In this document: one piece after another, positions 9,549 to 18,016 of the stretch
Layout: each line of letters starts with the position of its first letter
How positions within the stretch are numbered: the first letter of the stretch is position 1
From: Novosphingobium hassiacum
Lineage (GTDB): Bacteria; Pseudomonadota; Alphaproteobacteria; Sphingomonadales; Sphingomonadaceae
Direction of reading: 5' to 3'
Assembly (NCBI RefSeq): GCF_014196055.1
Contig: NZ_JACICY010000002.1
Coordinates: 384,553 to 448,552, forward strand
DNA: 64,000 nt
Made by a program: the position numbers and the translations under genes
Notes under the pieces: model-generated
Told to the model about the DNA's origin: nothing
What the model saw: the letters and a program-made list of their open reading frames with translations, nothing else
Database searches by the model: none

Positions 9549-10051
9549 GCGTCCGCCAAGGCCTGTTCCTGATCTATGCCCGCGCCGAAAACGGCGTGAT
9601 CGGGCGCGACAACGCGCTGCCGTGGCGGCTTCCGGCGGACCTCAAGCGGTTCAAGGCGCTGACCATGGGCCCTGATGGACAGGGTAGGCCGATGATCATG
9701 GGGCGCAAGACCTTCGAGAGCTTTCCGTCGCCCCTGCCCGGTCGCCGCCATATCGTGCTGACGCGCGATGCGCAGTGGCGGGCCGAAGGGGCTGAGGTCG
9801 CGCATGACGTTGCGGGCGCGTTTGCGCTGGCAGGTGGTGGCGATGTCGCGGTGATCGGCGGGGCGGAAATCTACCGGCTGTTCCTGCCGCTTGCCCACCG
9901 CGTTGAATTGACCGAAGTTCATGGGGCATTTGACGGCGACACCTTCGTGCCGCCGCTCGGCGACGAATGGACCGAGGTTACGCGTGAGACACATCCGGCC
10001 GACGCGGGCCGACCTGCTTTCGACTGGGTGACGCTGGAGCGCGCACCATGA
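9545..10051 (+). CDS. folA: Dihydrofolate reductase
   Basis: 168-residue DHFR reducing dihydrofolate with NADPH. Typical motifs are ARAENGVIGRDNALPWRLPADLKRFK (with the catalytic acidic position and Trp), MGRKTFESFP for NADPH phosphate binding, and VIGGAEIYRLFLP. The start is a GTG at 9545 that overlaps the purK stop (GTGA); no ATG gives a complete N-terminal strand. The 3' end overlaps ribF by four bases. Confidence 0.95.
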   Translation: MSVRQGLFLIYARAENGVIGRDNALPWRLPADLKRFKALTMGPDGQGRPMIMGRKTFESFPSPLPGRRHIVLTRDAQWRAEGAEVAHDVAGAFALAGGGDVAVIGGAEIYRLFLPLAHRVELTEVHGAFDGDTFVPPLGDEWTEVTRETHPADAGRPAFDWVTLERAP

Positions 10052-10971
10052 TCCGCCTCGACAGTCGCGAGCCGGTGCCCGAAGCCCTGCGCGGCGGAGT
10101 CGTAGCGCTCGGCAATTTCGACGGGTTTCATCTGGGGCATCAGGCGGTGGTCGGCGAGGCGATCCGCTGGGCGCAGGCAGACGGGCGACCGGCGATTGTC
10201 GCCACGTTCGACCCGCACCCCAAGCGCTATTTCTCGCCGGACTCGGCGCCTTTCAGGCTGACGACGCTGGATCAGCGGCAGGACCTGTTCGCGGATGCCG
10301 GGGCGGACGCAATGCTGGTGATCCACTTCGGTGCCGAGGTTGCGGGCATGACCGCTGCGGAATGGATCGAGGAGGGGCTGTTCGCGCATCTCGGCGCGGT
10401 GGGCGTGGTCACCGGTGAGGATTTCACGTTCGGCAAAGGGCGGAGCGGCAATCCGCAAGTGCTGGCCGAGCATGGTGCAAAGGTCGGGCTGCGCGCCAAG
10501 GCGGTCGGCGCGGTGACGCTGGCGGGCGAAATCGTATCGTCCAGCCGCATCCGCCACGCTTTGCAGAGCGGCGATTGCGAGACGGCGACGCGGCTGCTGA
10601 CGCGGCCTTTCGCGATGCGCGGGATCGTGCAGCACGGCGACAAGGTGGGGCGCACGATCAACTTCCCGACCGCGAATCTCGACATCGGCAACTATCTGCG
10701 CCCGCGCTATGGCATCTACGCGGTAACGGGGCGTCTGCCCGACGGGCGCGTGCTGAAGGGGGCGGCGAACATCGGCATCCGCCCGACGTTCGATCCGCCC
10801 AAGGAATTGCTCGAACCGCACTTTTTCGACTTTGCGGGCGATCTCTACGGGCAGGAGATCGAAGTGGCGTTCCATCACTTCCTGCGGCCCGAGGCGAAAT
10901 TCGACGGACTGGATGCGCTGATGGCGCAGATGGCATTGGATTGCGAACAGGCCCGCGCGCTGCTTGCCTAG
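10048..10971 (+). CDS. ribF: Bifunctional riboflavin kinase / FAD synthetase
   Basis: 307-residue enzyme that phosphorylates riboflavin to FMN and adenylylates it to FAD. The N-terminal nucleotidyltransferase domain has GNFDGFHLGHQAVV and ATFDPHPKRYF; the C-terminal flavokinase has GKVGRTINFPTANLDI-type residues (KVGRTINFPTANLDIGNYLRP) and PTFDPPKELLEPHFFDF. ATGA overlap with folA places it in the purE-purK-folA-ribF transcription unit, all nucleotide or cofactor enzymes. Confidence 0.97.
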   Translation: MIRLDSREPVPEALRGGVVALGNFDGFHLGHQAVVGEAIRWAQADGRPAIVATFDPHPKRYFSPDSAPFRLTTLDQRQDLFADAGADAMLVIHFGAEVAGMTAAEWIEEGLFAHLGAVGVVTGEDFTFGKGRSGNPQVLAEHGAKVGLRAKAVGAVTLAGEIVSSSRIRHALQSGDCETATRLLTRPFAMRGIVQHGDKVGRTINFPTANLDIGNYLRPRYGIYAVTGRLPDGRVLKGAANIGIRPTFDPPKELLEPHFFDFAGDLYGQEIEVAFHHFLRPEAKFDGLDALMAQMALDCEQARALLA

Positions 10972-11432
10972 GGCAGTCGCTCGGCAGGGTACGGTGTTCC
11001 GTCCTTGTGGAAGTAGTCATCGCCTTCGAACATCATGTCGATATCCGAATAAGCGCCGCTGCCGTTAGGATCCCCGCCGCTGATGCATACCATGACGCAG
11101 TCGGTATCGCTTTCGTTTACGAGGTGGTGTCCGTTCTCGACCCCTTTGGCCCAGGCGATCACGTCGCCCGGGCGCACGATCGTGCGGCCCTCGTCCTCGA
11201 TCAGCACGGCCTCGCCGGCAATCATCACCAGCAGTTCGTCCTCATCGCGATGCCAGTGGCGCTGGCTGGACCATGCGCCGGGCTTGAGCACGACGTGGCT
11301 GGCGCCGAATGCGGTCAGCCCGGCGGCGGGTCCGAGCCTGCGATACCAGCGACCCTGAACTTCGCGGTGGAATGGCGCCGGATAGTCGGTGGCGTCGGTC
11401 TGCGGGATGGCTTCAAGATCGATCTTTGGCAT
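10968..11432 (-). CDS. Cupin-domain protein
   Basis: 154-residue single-domain cupin. The first metal motif is present in HWHRDEDELLVMIAGEAVL, followed by the Gly-Asp turn RPGDVIAWAKG and the second motif containing GHHLVNES. Similar proteins are metal-binding beta-barrels of many functions; the substrate cannot be read from the sequence. It is convergent with ribF, overlapping by four bases, and divergent from ileS. Confidence 0.85.
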   Translation of the reverse strand: MPKIDLEAIPQTDATDYPAPFHREVQGRWYRRLGPAAGLTAFGASHVVLKPGAWSSQRHWHRDEDELLVMIAGEAVLIEDEGRTIVRPGDVIAWAKGVENGHHLVNESDTDCVMVCISGGDPNGSGAYSDIDMMFEGDDYFHKDGTPYPAERLP

Positions 11433-11529
11433 GGCTGTCTTCCCGGCGCGTGAGTCCCGGCACGATAGCGGTTCGGCAAGGGCGTCGCTACTTCCCCAAC
11501 GCGCCCAATTGATCTAGTGCGCAGCCGTC

Positions 11530-14436
11530 ATGACCGAACCACGCGACTTTCGCCCGACCGTCTTCCTGCCGAAGACCGATTTCCCGATGAAAGCCGGGCT
11601 CCCCCAGAAGGAGCCGGGCATTCTGGCGCGTTGGCAGGCCGAGGATATTTATCGGAAGGTTCGCGAGAGCCGGAAGGGCCGCGAGAAGTTCATTCTCCAT
11701 GATGGCCCGCCTTATGCCAATGGCGACATGCACATCGGACATGCGCTGAACCATATCCTCAAGGACATGGTCTGCCGCACGCAGAACCTGCTCGGCAAGG
11801 ACGCGCCCTATGTGCCCGGCTGGGACTGCCACGGCCTTCCGATCGAGTGGAAGGTCGAAGAGGAATACCGCAAGAAAAAGAAGAACAAGGACGAGGTTCC
11901 GCCAAAGGAGTTCCGCGCCGAATGCCGCGCCTATGCCCAGAAGTGGGTCGATGTGCAGCGCGAGCAGTTGAAGCGCCTCGGCATCAATGGCGATTGGGAC
12001 AACCCCTACCTGACGATGGATTCGCAGGCCGAGGGCACCATCGTGCGCGAACTGCTGAAGTTTGCGGAAAGCGGCCAGCTCTATCGCGGGGCCAAGCCGG
12101 TGATGTGGTCGCCGGTCGAAAAGACCGCGCTGGCCGAGGCCGAGGTCGAGTACGAGGACATCGTCTCGACCCAGATCGACGTGGCGTTCGAGATCGTTGA
12201 ATCCCCGATTGCGGAACTGGTCGGCGCGCGTGCAGTGATCTGGACGACGACGCCTTGGACGATCCCGGTGAACCAGGCTTTGGCTTATGGGCCGGACGTT
12301 GCGTATTGGCTTGCCAACACAACCGATGGTCGGAAGTATCTGGTTGCTTTCGATCTTCTCGAAGCTTTTCTCAACAGAACGGGCTTGGGTTTACTTGATG
12401 AACCCGGAATGCCTAAAGACGGCGAAGGATTGCTGCGCTACGGTCTAAGCAAGACTTTCAACGGCTCCGACCTCGCCGGAACCATCGCTCGCCACCCGAT
12501 GCACGCGCTTGGCGGGTTCTTCGCCAAGCCGCGCCCGATGCTGCCCGGCGATTTCGTCACCACCGACAGCGGCACGGGCCTTGTCCACATGGCACCCGAT
12601 CATGGCGAGGACGACTTTGCGCTGTGCAAGGCGCACGGGATCGAGCCGGTCTTCGCGGTGCTGGGCGATGGCAAGTATCGTGAGGACTGGGGCTGGCTCG
12701 GCGGGCAAGGTTCGGTCATCAACCCCAAGTTCAACGCGCCGGATGGGCCGATCTGTTCGGACCTGCGCGAAGCGGGCGGGTTGCTGGCGGCGAGTGCCGA
12801 TTACAAGCATTCCTACCCGCATTCGTGGCGTTCGAAGGCCAAGGTGATCTATCGCTGCACGCCGCAGTGGTTCGTGCCGATGGATCGTGAACTCCCCTCC
12901 CGCTTGCGGGAGGGGTCGGGGGAGGGCCTGTTGGCTGCCCCGAGCGCGGCGGTTGAGGGAACAAGCCCTCCCCTAACCCCTCCCGCAGGCGGGAGGGGGA
13001 CTTTGAGGGATGTGGCCCTCAACGCCATCGCCCAGACCCGCTTCGTCCCCGAAAAGGGCCGCAACCGCATCGGCGCGATGGTCGAAGGCCGCCCGGACTG
13101 GGTGCTCTCACGCCAGCGCGCGTGGGGCGTGCCGATCACGCTGTTCGTCGATCGCAAGAGCGGTCAGTACCTCGCCGATCCCGAAGTCAACGCGCGGATC
13201 GTCGCTGCCGTCATGGCAGGCGGTGTCGATGCGTGGGACGAGGAGCACGCGCAGGAGTATCTGGGCGACACGTACAAGCTCGACGATTACGAGCGCGTCA
13301 CCGACATTCTCGACGTGTGGTTCGATTCCGGTTCGACTCACGCTTTCGTGCTGGAATCGGGACGCTGGCCGGACCTGTCCTGGCCTGCCAACCTCTACCT
13401 CGAAGGGTCGGACCAGCATCGCGGCTGGTTCCAGTCCTCACTGCTCGAAAGCTGCGCGACGCGGGGCCGTGCGCCTTATGATGCAGTGCTGACGCACGGC
13501 TTCACGATGGACCAGAAGGGCATGAAAATGTCCAAGTCCTTGGGCAACACGATCAGCCCGATCGACCTGATGCGCGATTATGGCGCGGATATCCTGCGGC
13601 TCTGGGCGCTCTCGGTCGATTTCACCGAGGACCACCGCATCGGCAAGGAGATCCTGCAGGGGGTCGCCGACCAGTACCGCAAGCTGCGCAACACCTACCG
13701 CTACCTGCTCGGCGCGCTGGAAGGTTTTTCGGAAGCCGAGCGTGTCGGCGTGGAAGAGATGCCCGAGCTTGAGCAATACATGCTCGGCCTGCTGGGCAAG
13801 CTGGACGCAACGCTGCGGCAGGCGGTCGATGATTTCGACTTCAACACCTACGTCCGCGCGCTGACCGAGTTCTGCAACGAGGACCTGTCGGCGTTCTTCT
13901 TCGATATCCGCAAGGACAGCCTGTACTGCGACGCCGTGACGGACCCCAAGCGCCGCGCCTATCGCACCGTGCTCGATACGCTGTTCCACGCGCTGGTCCG
14001 CTATGGCGCGCCGGTGCTGGTGTTCACTTCGGAAGAAGTCTGGGCTTCGCGCTATCCCGATGGCGACAGCGTGCACCTGCTCGAATGGCCGCAAGTGCCT
14101 GTCGTTGCCGTGGACGAGGCGCGCTGGAGCGAGCTGCGGGCGCTGCGTCAGACGGTCAACGAGGCCATCGAGCCGTTGCGCCGCGAAAAGGTGCTGGGTT
14201 CGGGGCTTGAGGCTGTCGTGACTGTGCCTGCCGATGCTCCGCAAGCCGATCTTGCCGAACTGTTCATCACCGCGACAGTCAATCGCGGGCAGGGCAGTGA
14301 CGTGACCGTCGAACGATCCACCGACCACAAGTGCGGCCGTTGCTGGCGCCTGCTTCCCGAAGTTTCGGAAGACGGCGATCTGTGCGCGCGCTGCGATGAT
14401 GTGGTTGCGCAAATCGATGCCGGGGCCGTCGCCTGA
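11530..14436 (+). CDS. ileS: Isoleucyl-tRNA synthetase, with in-frame palindromic-repeat insertion
   Basis: Class I aminoacyl-tRNA synthetase of 968 residues charging tRNA-Ile. It has the HIGH motif in PYANGDMHIGHALNH (about residues 60-72), the editing domain, KMSKS at 666-670 and a C-terminal four-cysteine zinc site (CGRC ... CARC). Unusually, residues about 455-490, between QWFVPMD and TLRDVALNAI, are encoded by a complete copy of a GC-rich paired palindrome that is intergenic elsewhere in the window. The frame stays open through it. A lower-GC patch with different codon use lies around 12305-12470 in the editing domain. lspA follows with a TGATG overlap. Confidence 0.97.
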   Translation: MTEPRDFRPTVFLPKTDFPMKAGLPQKEPGILARWQAEDIYRKVRESRKGREKFILHDGPPYANGDMHIGHALNHILKDMVCRTQNLLGKDAPYVPGWDCHGLPIEWKVEEEYRKKKKNKDEVPPKEFRAECRAYAQKWVDVQREQLKRLGINGDWDNPYLTMDSQAEGTIVRELLKFAESGQLYRGAKPVMWSPVEKTALAEAEVEYEDIVSTQIDVAFEIVESPIAELVGARAVIWTTTPWTIPVNQALAYGPDVAYWLANTTDGRKYLVAFDLLEAFLNRTGLGLLDEPGMPKDGEGLLRYGLSKTFNGSDLAGTIARHPMHALGGFFAKPRPMLPGDFVTTDSGTGLVHMAPDHGEDDFALCKAHGIEPVFAVLGDGKYREDWGWLGGQGSVINPKFNAPDGPICSDLREAGGLLAASADYKHSYPHSWRSKAKVIYRCTPQWFVPMDRELPSRLREGSGEGLLAAPSAAVEGTSPPLTPPAGGRGTLRDVALNAIAQTRFVPEKGRNRIGAMVEGRPDWVLSRQRAWGVPITLFVDRKSGQYLADPEVNARIVAAVMAGGVDAWDEEHAQEYLGDTYKLDDYERVTDILDVWFDSGSTHAFVLESGRWPDLSWPANLYLEGSDQHRGWFQSSLLESCATRGRAPYDAVLTHGFTMDQKGMKMSKSLGNTISPIDLMRDYGADILRLWALSVDFTEDHRIGKEILQGVADQYRKLRNTYRYLLGALEGFSEAERVGVEEMPELEQYMLGLLGKLDATLRQAVDDFDFNTYVRALTEFCNEDLSAFFFDIRKDSLYCDAVTDPKRRAYRTVLDTLFHALVRYGAPVLVFTSEEVWASRYPDGDSVHLLEWPQVPVVAVDEARWSELRALRQTVNEAIEPLRREKVLGSGLEAVVTVPADAPQADLAELFITATVNRGQGSDVTVERSTDHKCGRCWRLLPEVSEDGDLCARCDDVVAQIDAGAVA
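12894..12998. repeat. Paired palindromic element inside ileS
   Basis: Two 22-bp palindromes (12894-12915 and 12977-12998), each with 10-bp arms CCCCTCCCGC and GCGGGAGGGG around a 2-bp centre (TT, AG). Between them are inner arms GGGGTCGGGGGAGGGC and GCCCTCCCCTAACCCC that also pair imperfectly. The whole unit matches the elements at 19974-20071 and 43238-43335. It is translated as an Arg/Gly/Pro-rich stretch. This is a REP/BIME-like mobile palindrome by appearance; no transposase is in the window. Confidence 0.9.
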
Positions 14437-14954
14437 TGCTGACGCGCCTGCGTATCGAGGGGCTGGCGCTCGCCGCGGTTGTCTTCGCGATCGATCGCGT
14501 GATCAAAGCGGTGATGGTCGGGCCGCTCGCGCTGCCTTCGCGCGGGGTGATCGACATTCTGCCGTTCTTCGATTTCCGCTATGCCGAAAACTACGGCGTT
14601 TCGTTCGGGATGTTTACCGCGACCTCGCTGGAAATGCGGCTGGGGCTGATCGTGGTGACCGCGCTGATCGCCACCGGCGTGTTCATCTGGATGCTGCGCG
14701 AGACTCTGCGCGGGGATATTCTCGGTCTCGGCCTGATCCTCGGCGGGGCCATCGGCAATATCTTCGATCGGCTCGCCTATGGCTACGTCATCGACTATGC
14801 CGACCTGCACATCGGCGAATGGCGGCCGTTCCAGATATTCAACCTTGCCGACGTGGCGATCACGTTCGGTGTCCTGATACTGCTTGCCCGCTCGTTCAAA
14901 TCGCGCGAAAAGCCCAACGATAGCGGCGACAGTACCGCCACGGAGAATGCATGA
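14436..14954 (+). CDS. lspA: Lipoprotein signal peptidase (signal peptidase II)
   Basis: Inner-membrane aspartyl protease of 172 residues that removes prolipoprotein signal peptides. Four hydrophobic segments are visible. The conserved Asn/Asp region GGAIGNIFDRLAYGYVIDYADLHIG and the second catalytic Asp in FNLADVAITFG are present. The start overlaps the ileS stop; its own end overlaps a lipoprotein gene, a likely substrate. Confidence 0.97.
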   Translation: MLTRLRIEGLALAAVVFAIDRVIKAVMVGPLALPSRGVIDILPFFDFRYAENYGVSFGMFTATSLEMRLGLIVVTALIATGVFIWMLRETLRGDILGLGLILGGAIGNIFDRLAYGYVIDYADLHIGEWRPFQIFNLADVAITFGVLILLARSFKSREKPNDSGDSTATENA

Positions 14955-15370
14955 TGCGTAAAGCTGCCGCCCTTGCTGTTGTCGTCTCGGCGGCGACGTT
15001 GCTGTCTGCCTGCGGTGGTGGCGGCGGTTCGCTGCTCAACCGTGACCGGCCCGACGAGATGGCGGTGACCCGCGCCGCGCCGCTGGTCGTGCCGCCCGAT
15101 TTCTCGCTGACTCCGCCGAACCCCGGCGCGCCGCGCCCGCAGGATTCGGAAACCGGGCGTCAGGCGCTCGACGCGCTGTTCGGCGGACCTTCGGCACGTT
15201 CGGGGGTCGAGACCGATACGCTCAACCGCGCGGGTACGGCTGCCGCCTCGATCCGCTCGACCGTGGGCGATCCGGGCACGCAGACGGTGGCCAAGGGCCA
15301 GATGGTCCGCGATATCCTCGCCGCGCCTGAGGGCGATGGTCAGGCAGCGTCGGCCAGCATTCCGGGCTGA
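14951..15370 (+). CDS. DUF3035 lipoprotein (BamF-type)
   Basis: 139-residue lipoprotein. Residues 1-20 form a signal peptide ending in lipobox LLSAC, followed by a Gly-rich linker. The body contains PDEMAVTRAAPLVVPPDF and a short helical region ALDALFGG, typical of DUF3035. In alphaproteobacteria this family includes BamF, an accessory lipoprotein of the outer-membrane beta-barrel assembly complex; that role is from family knowledge. ATGA overlap with lspA; it ends the ileS-lspA operon before a terminator. Confidence 0.85.
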   Translation: MMRKAAALAVVVSAATLLSACGGGGGSLLNRDRPDEMAVTRAAPLVVPPDFSLTPPNPGAPRPQDSETGRQALDALFGGPSARSGVETDTLNRAGTAAASIRSTVGDPGTQTVAKGQMVRDILAAPEGDGQAASASIPG

Positions 15371-15396
15371 TCGGATCTTATCGCACGATACGAAAA

Positions 15397-15419
15397 GCCC
15401 CGCTCCGGCGGGGTTTTTT
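15397..15419 (+). terminator. Rho-independent terminator after the ileS-lspA operon
   Basis: Six-base GC stem CCCCGC/GCGGGG with loop TCCG directly followed by six T residues. It lies about 30 bp after the DUF3035 stop and just before the convergent ung gene. Confidence 0.9.
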
Positions 15420-15442
15420 ATTGCCCAACTCTCGTGTGGGCG

Positions 15443-16126
15443 TCACGTAAACCAGTCGATCTCGCCGCGACCGTGCGCCTTCAGAAAGGCGTTGGCCTGG
15501 CTGAAGTGGCGACAGCCGAAGAAACCGGCGTAGGCTGAAAGTGGGCTGGGGTGCGGGGCCTTGAGCACGAGATGCGGGCCTGATTCGAGCGCCGGAACGC
15601 GCGCCGCCTTCTTCTGTGCGTGGCTACCCCAGAGCATGAACACCACAGGTTCGGGCCGAACTGCTACGGCAGCGATCACGGCATCGGTGAATTGCTCCCA
15701 GCCGATTTTTTGATGCGAGCCGGCCGCGCCGGCTTCTACCGTCAGCGCGTTGTTGAGCAACAGCACCCCTTGCCTTGCCCACGAATCGAGATTGCCGTGC
15801 GCAGGTCGGGGGAGGCCGAGATCGGTTTCGAGTTCCTTGTGAATGTTGACCAGGCTTGGCGGGACCTTGACGCCGGGTTGCACCGAAAAGGCGAGACCAT
15901 GGGCTTGACCCGGGCCGTGATAGGGATCCTGTCCCAGAATCACCACGCGCACCGCGTCGGGCGGGGTCAGGTCGAGTGCGGCCAGTTGCTGCGCGCGCGG
16001 CGGATAGACCACCTTGGCAAGGCTCTGTTCGCGCTGAAGGAAGGATTCGATATCCTGCAGCACGCCGGGGCGAAGAGTGGAGACCAGCACGGCCTGCCAA
16101 GGCTGGGGAATCTCGATCGAGGTCAT
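15443..16126 (-). CDS. ung: Uracil-DNA glycosylase
   Basis: Family 1 UDG of 227 residues that removes uracil from DNA as the first step of base-excision repair. The water-activating motif [26 protein letters not shown] for uracil recognition and the minor-groove loop HPSPLSAY are intact. Divergent from ugd, convergent with the ileS operon. Confidence 0.97.
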   Translation of the reverse strand: MTSIEIPQPWQAVLVSTLRPGVLQDIESFLQREQSLAKVVYPPRAQQLAALDLTPPDAVRVVILGQDPYHGPGQAHGLAFSVQPGVKVPPSLVNIHKELETDLGLPRPAHGNLDSWARQGVLLLNNALTVEAGAAGSHQKIGWEQFTDAVIAAVAVRPEPVVFMLWGSHAQKKAARVPALESGPHLVLKAPHPSPLSAYAGFFGCRHFSQANAFLKAHGRGEIDWFT

Positions 16127-16310
16127 CGCGCTGCTCTAGGCAACGTTCGGGCAGGCAACAAGACAGTGAGGCGATAGGGGCCGGGGTTAAGGCCGCGCTT
16201 GCAAGCTTGTGCGGCATGGGTATTAGCCCCTATGCTGCTACTGCGAAGAAACGGGGCGGCTATCGGATATCAACCGGTCGAGCGGGCCGGAACAAGCGGA
16301 TGATACTTGC

Positions 16311-17615
16311 ATGAAGATCGCAATGGTGGGTTCGGGCTATGTCGGACTGGTATCCGGAGCCTGCTTTGCCGATTTCGGGCACGATGTCGTTTGCATCGAC
16401 AAGGACGCCGGCAAGATCGACTTGCTACACAAGGGCGTAATGCCGATCTACGAGCCGGGGCTTGCCGAACTGGTCGCGGCCAACGTCAAGGCGGGGCGGC
16501 TGTCGTTCTCGACCGATCTTGCCAGCGCGATCGAAGACGCGCAGGCGATCTTCATCGCCGTGGGTACGCCCTCACGACGCGGCGATGGCCACGCCGACCT
16601 CAGCTATGTTCGCGCGGTGGCGCAGGAACTGGGTGAGAACCTGAAGACGCCTGCGGTGATCGTGACCAAGTCGACCGTACCCGTCGGCACGGGTGACGAG
16701 GTCGAGCGGATCATCGGCGATACCGGCACGGACGTGAAGTTTGCGGTCGTCTCGAACCCCGAATTCCTGCGCGAAGGTGCCGCGATCGGCGATTTCAAGC
16801 GGCCTGACCGTATCGTTATCGGGGCCGAGGACGAATGGGCGCGCGGCGTGATGACCGAGGTTTATCGCCCGCTGTTCCTGAACAAGGCGCCGATCCTGTT
16901 CACCTCGCGGCGCAGTTCCGAACTGATCAAGTACGCGGCCAACGCGTTTCTTGCGACCAAGATCATGTTCATCAACGAGATGGCGGATCTCTGCGAGAAG
17001 GTCGGCGGCGACGTGCAGGACGTGGCGCGCGGGATCGGGCTCGACAATCGCATCGGATCGAAGTTCCTTCACGCCGGGCCGGGCTACGGCGGGTCGTGCT
17101 TCCCCAAGGATACGCTGGCGCTGCTCAAGACCGCCGAGGACTTCGGCAGTCCGGTGCGGCTGGTCGAGGCCGTGGTCAAGGCCAACGACAGCCGCAAGCG
17201 CGCGATGGGCCGCAAGGTCATCGACGCGTTGGGCGGCGAGGCACGCGGCAAGCGGGTGGCGCTGCTCGGCCTGACGTTCAAGCCCAACACCGACGACATG
17301 CGCGATGCGCCGTCGATCGCGATCGTCCAGACACTGCTCGATGCCGGCGCTGAAGTCGTCGGTTACGATCCCGAGGGCATGGATGCCGCAGCGGCGATCA
17401 TGCCCGATGTCGAGATGGCGACGAGCACATACGCTGCGATCGAAGGTGCGGACGCGGTCGTGCTGGTGACCGAGTGGGACGCATTCAGGGCGATCGATTT
17501 CAACCGGGTGAAGCGCATCGTGAAGGCACCGGTGATCGTCGATCTTCGCAATGTCTACGATCCGGGCGAGTTGCGCGCGGCGGGGTTCGAATATTCGAGC
17601 GTCGGGCGCCCCTGA
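16311..17615 (+). CDS. ugd: UDP-glucose 6-dehydrogenase
   Basis: 434-residue NAD-dependent dehydrogenase that oxidises UDP-glucose to UDP-glucuronate, used in exopolysaccharide and LPS synthesis. Rossmann motif MKIAMVGSGYVGLVSGACFA, the catalytic Cys in GPGYGGSCFPKDTLAL, and C-terminal VALLGLTFKPNTDDMRDAPS are all typical. Monocistronic; followed by a long perfect inverted repeat. Confidence 0.97.
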   Translation: MKIAMVGSGYVGLVSGACFADFGHDVVCIDKDAGKIDLLHKGVMPIYEPGLAELVAANVKAGRLSFSTDLASAIEDAQAIFIAVGTPSRRGDGHADLSYVRAVAQELGENLKTPAVIVTKSTVPVGTGDEVERIIGDTGTDVKFAVVSNPEFLREGAAIGDFKRPDRIVIGAEDEWARGVMTEVYRPLFLNKAPILFTSRRSSELIKYAANAFLATKIMFINEMADLCEKVGGDVQDVARGIGLDNRIGSKFLHAGPGYGGSCFPKDTLALLKTAEDFGSPVRLVEAVVKANDSRKRAMGRKVIDALGGEARGKRVALLGLTFKPNTDDMRDAPSIAIVQTLLDAGAEVVGYDPEGMDAAAAIMPDVEMATSTYAAIEGADAVVLVTEWDAFRAIDFNRVKRIVKAPVIVDLRNVYDPGELRAAGFEYSSVGRP

Positions 17616-17630
17616 CGGTCGGTTAGCGTA

Positions 17631-17673
17631 ACCAACGTCGCAAACCCACCCCGGGAGGGTTTGCGACGTTGGT
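17631..17673. repeat. Perfect 17-bp inverted repeat after ugd
   Basis: Left arm ACCAACGTCGCAAACCC (17631-17647) is the exact reverse complement of 17657-17673, with a 9-nt loop. There is no T tract, so it may be a bidirectional transcript-end stabiliser between convergent ugd and the DUF2061 gene rather than a classic terminator. Confidence 0.85.
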
Positions 17674-17692
17674 GACTGCGAACCGGCCTGCC

Positions 17693-17965
17693 TTACACCA
17701 TATCGGGTTCGAGTGTCGGCTGCGGGGCATCGTCCTGAGCCGCCGGGCGCTTGGTGCCCCACAGGACCGAACTCCACGCGCGTTCGTGGAAATAATACAG
17801 TGCGATCTTGGTGATCACTTCGGTTCCGGCGATGGCACCGGCCGCCTTGGCATCATGCGTGAACAGCAGGCTCAACAGGAAGGTGTCGATGCTGCCCAGC
17901 GTGCGCCAGCTGATCGCCTTGACCACCGAACGGGTGTGGGCTTCGTGGCCGTGAAACAAGAACAT
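17693..17965 (-). CDS. DUF2061 membrane protein
   Basis: 90-residue protein of the DUF2061 family. VVKAISWRTLGSIDTFLLSLLFT and AIAGTEVITKIALYYFHERAW are the two conserved membrane segments with the family's Trp-Arg and HERxW motifs. Function is not established. It follows cysNC on the same strand, so it likely belongs to the sulfate-activation operon. Confidence 0.88.
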   Translation of the reverse strand: MFLFHGHEAHTRSVVKAISWRTLGSIDTFLLSLLFTHDAKAAGAIAGTEVITKIALYYFHERAWSSVLWGTKRPAAQDDAPQPTLEPDMV

Positions 17966-18016
17966 TTCTGCACTCCTTTGCCGGGCGCTGCGGCCCGGTG
18001 TGATTTCACGGGTGGT

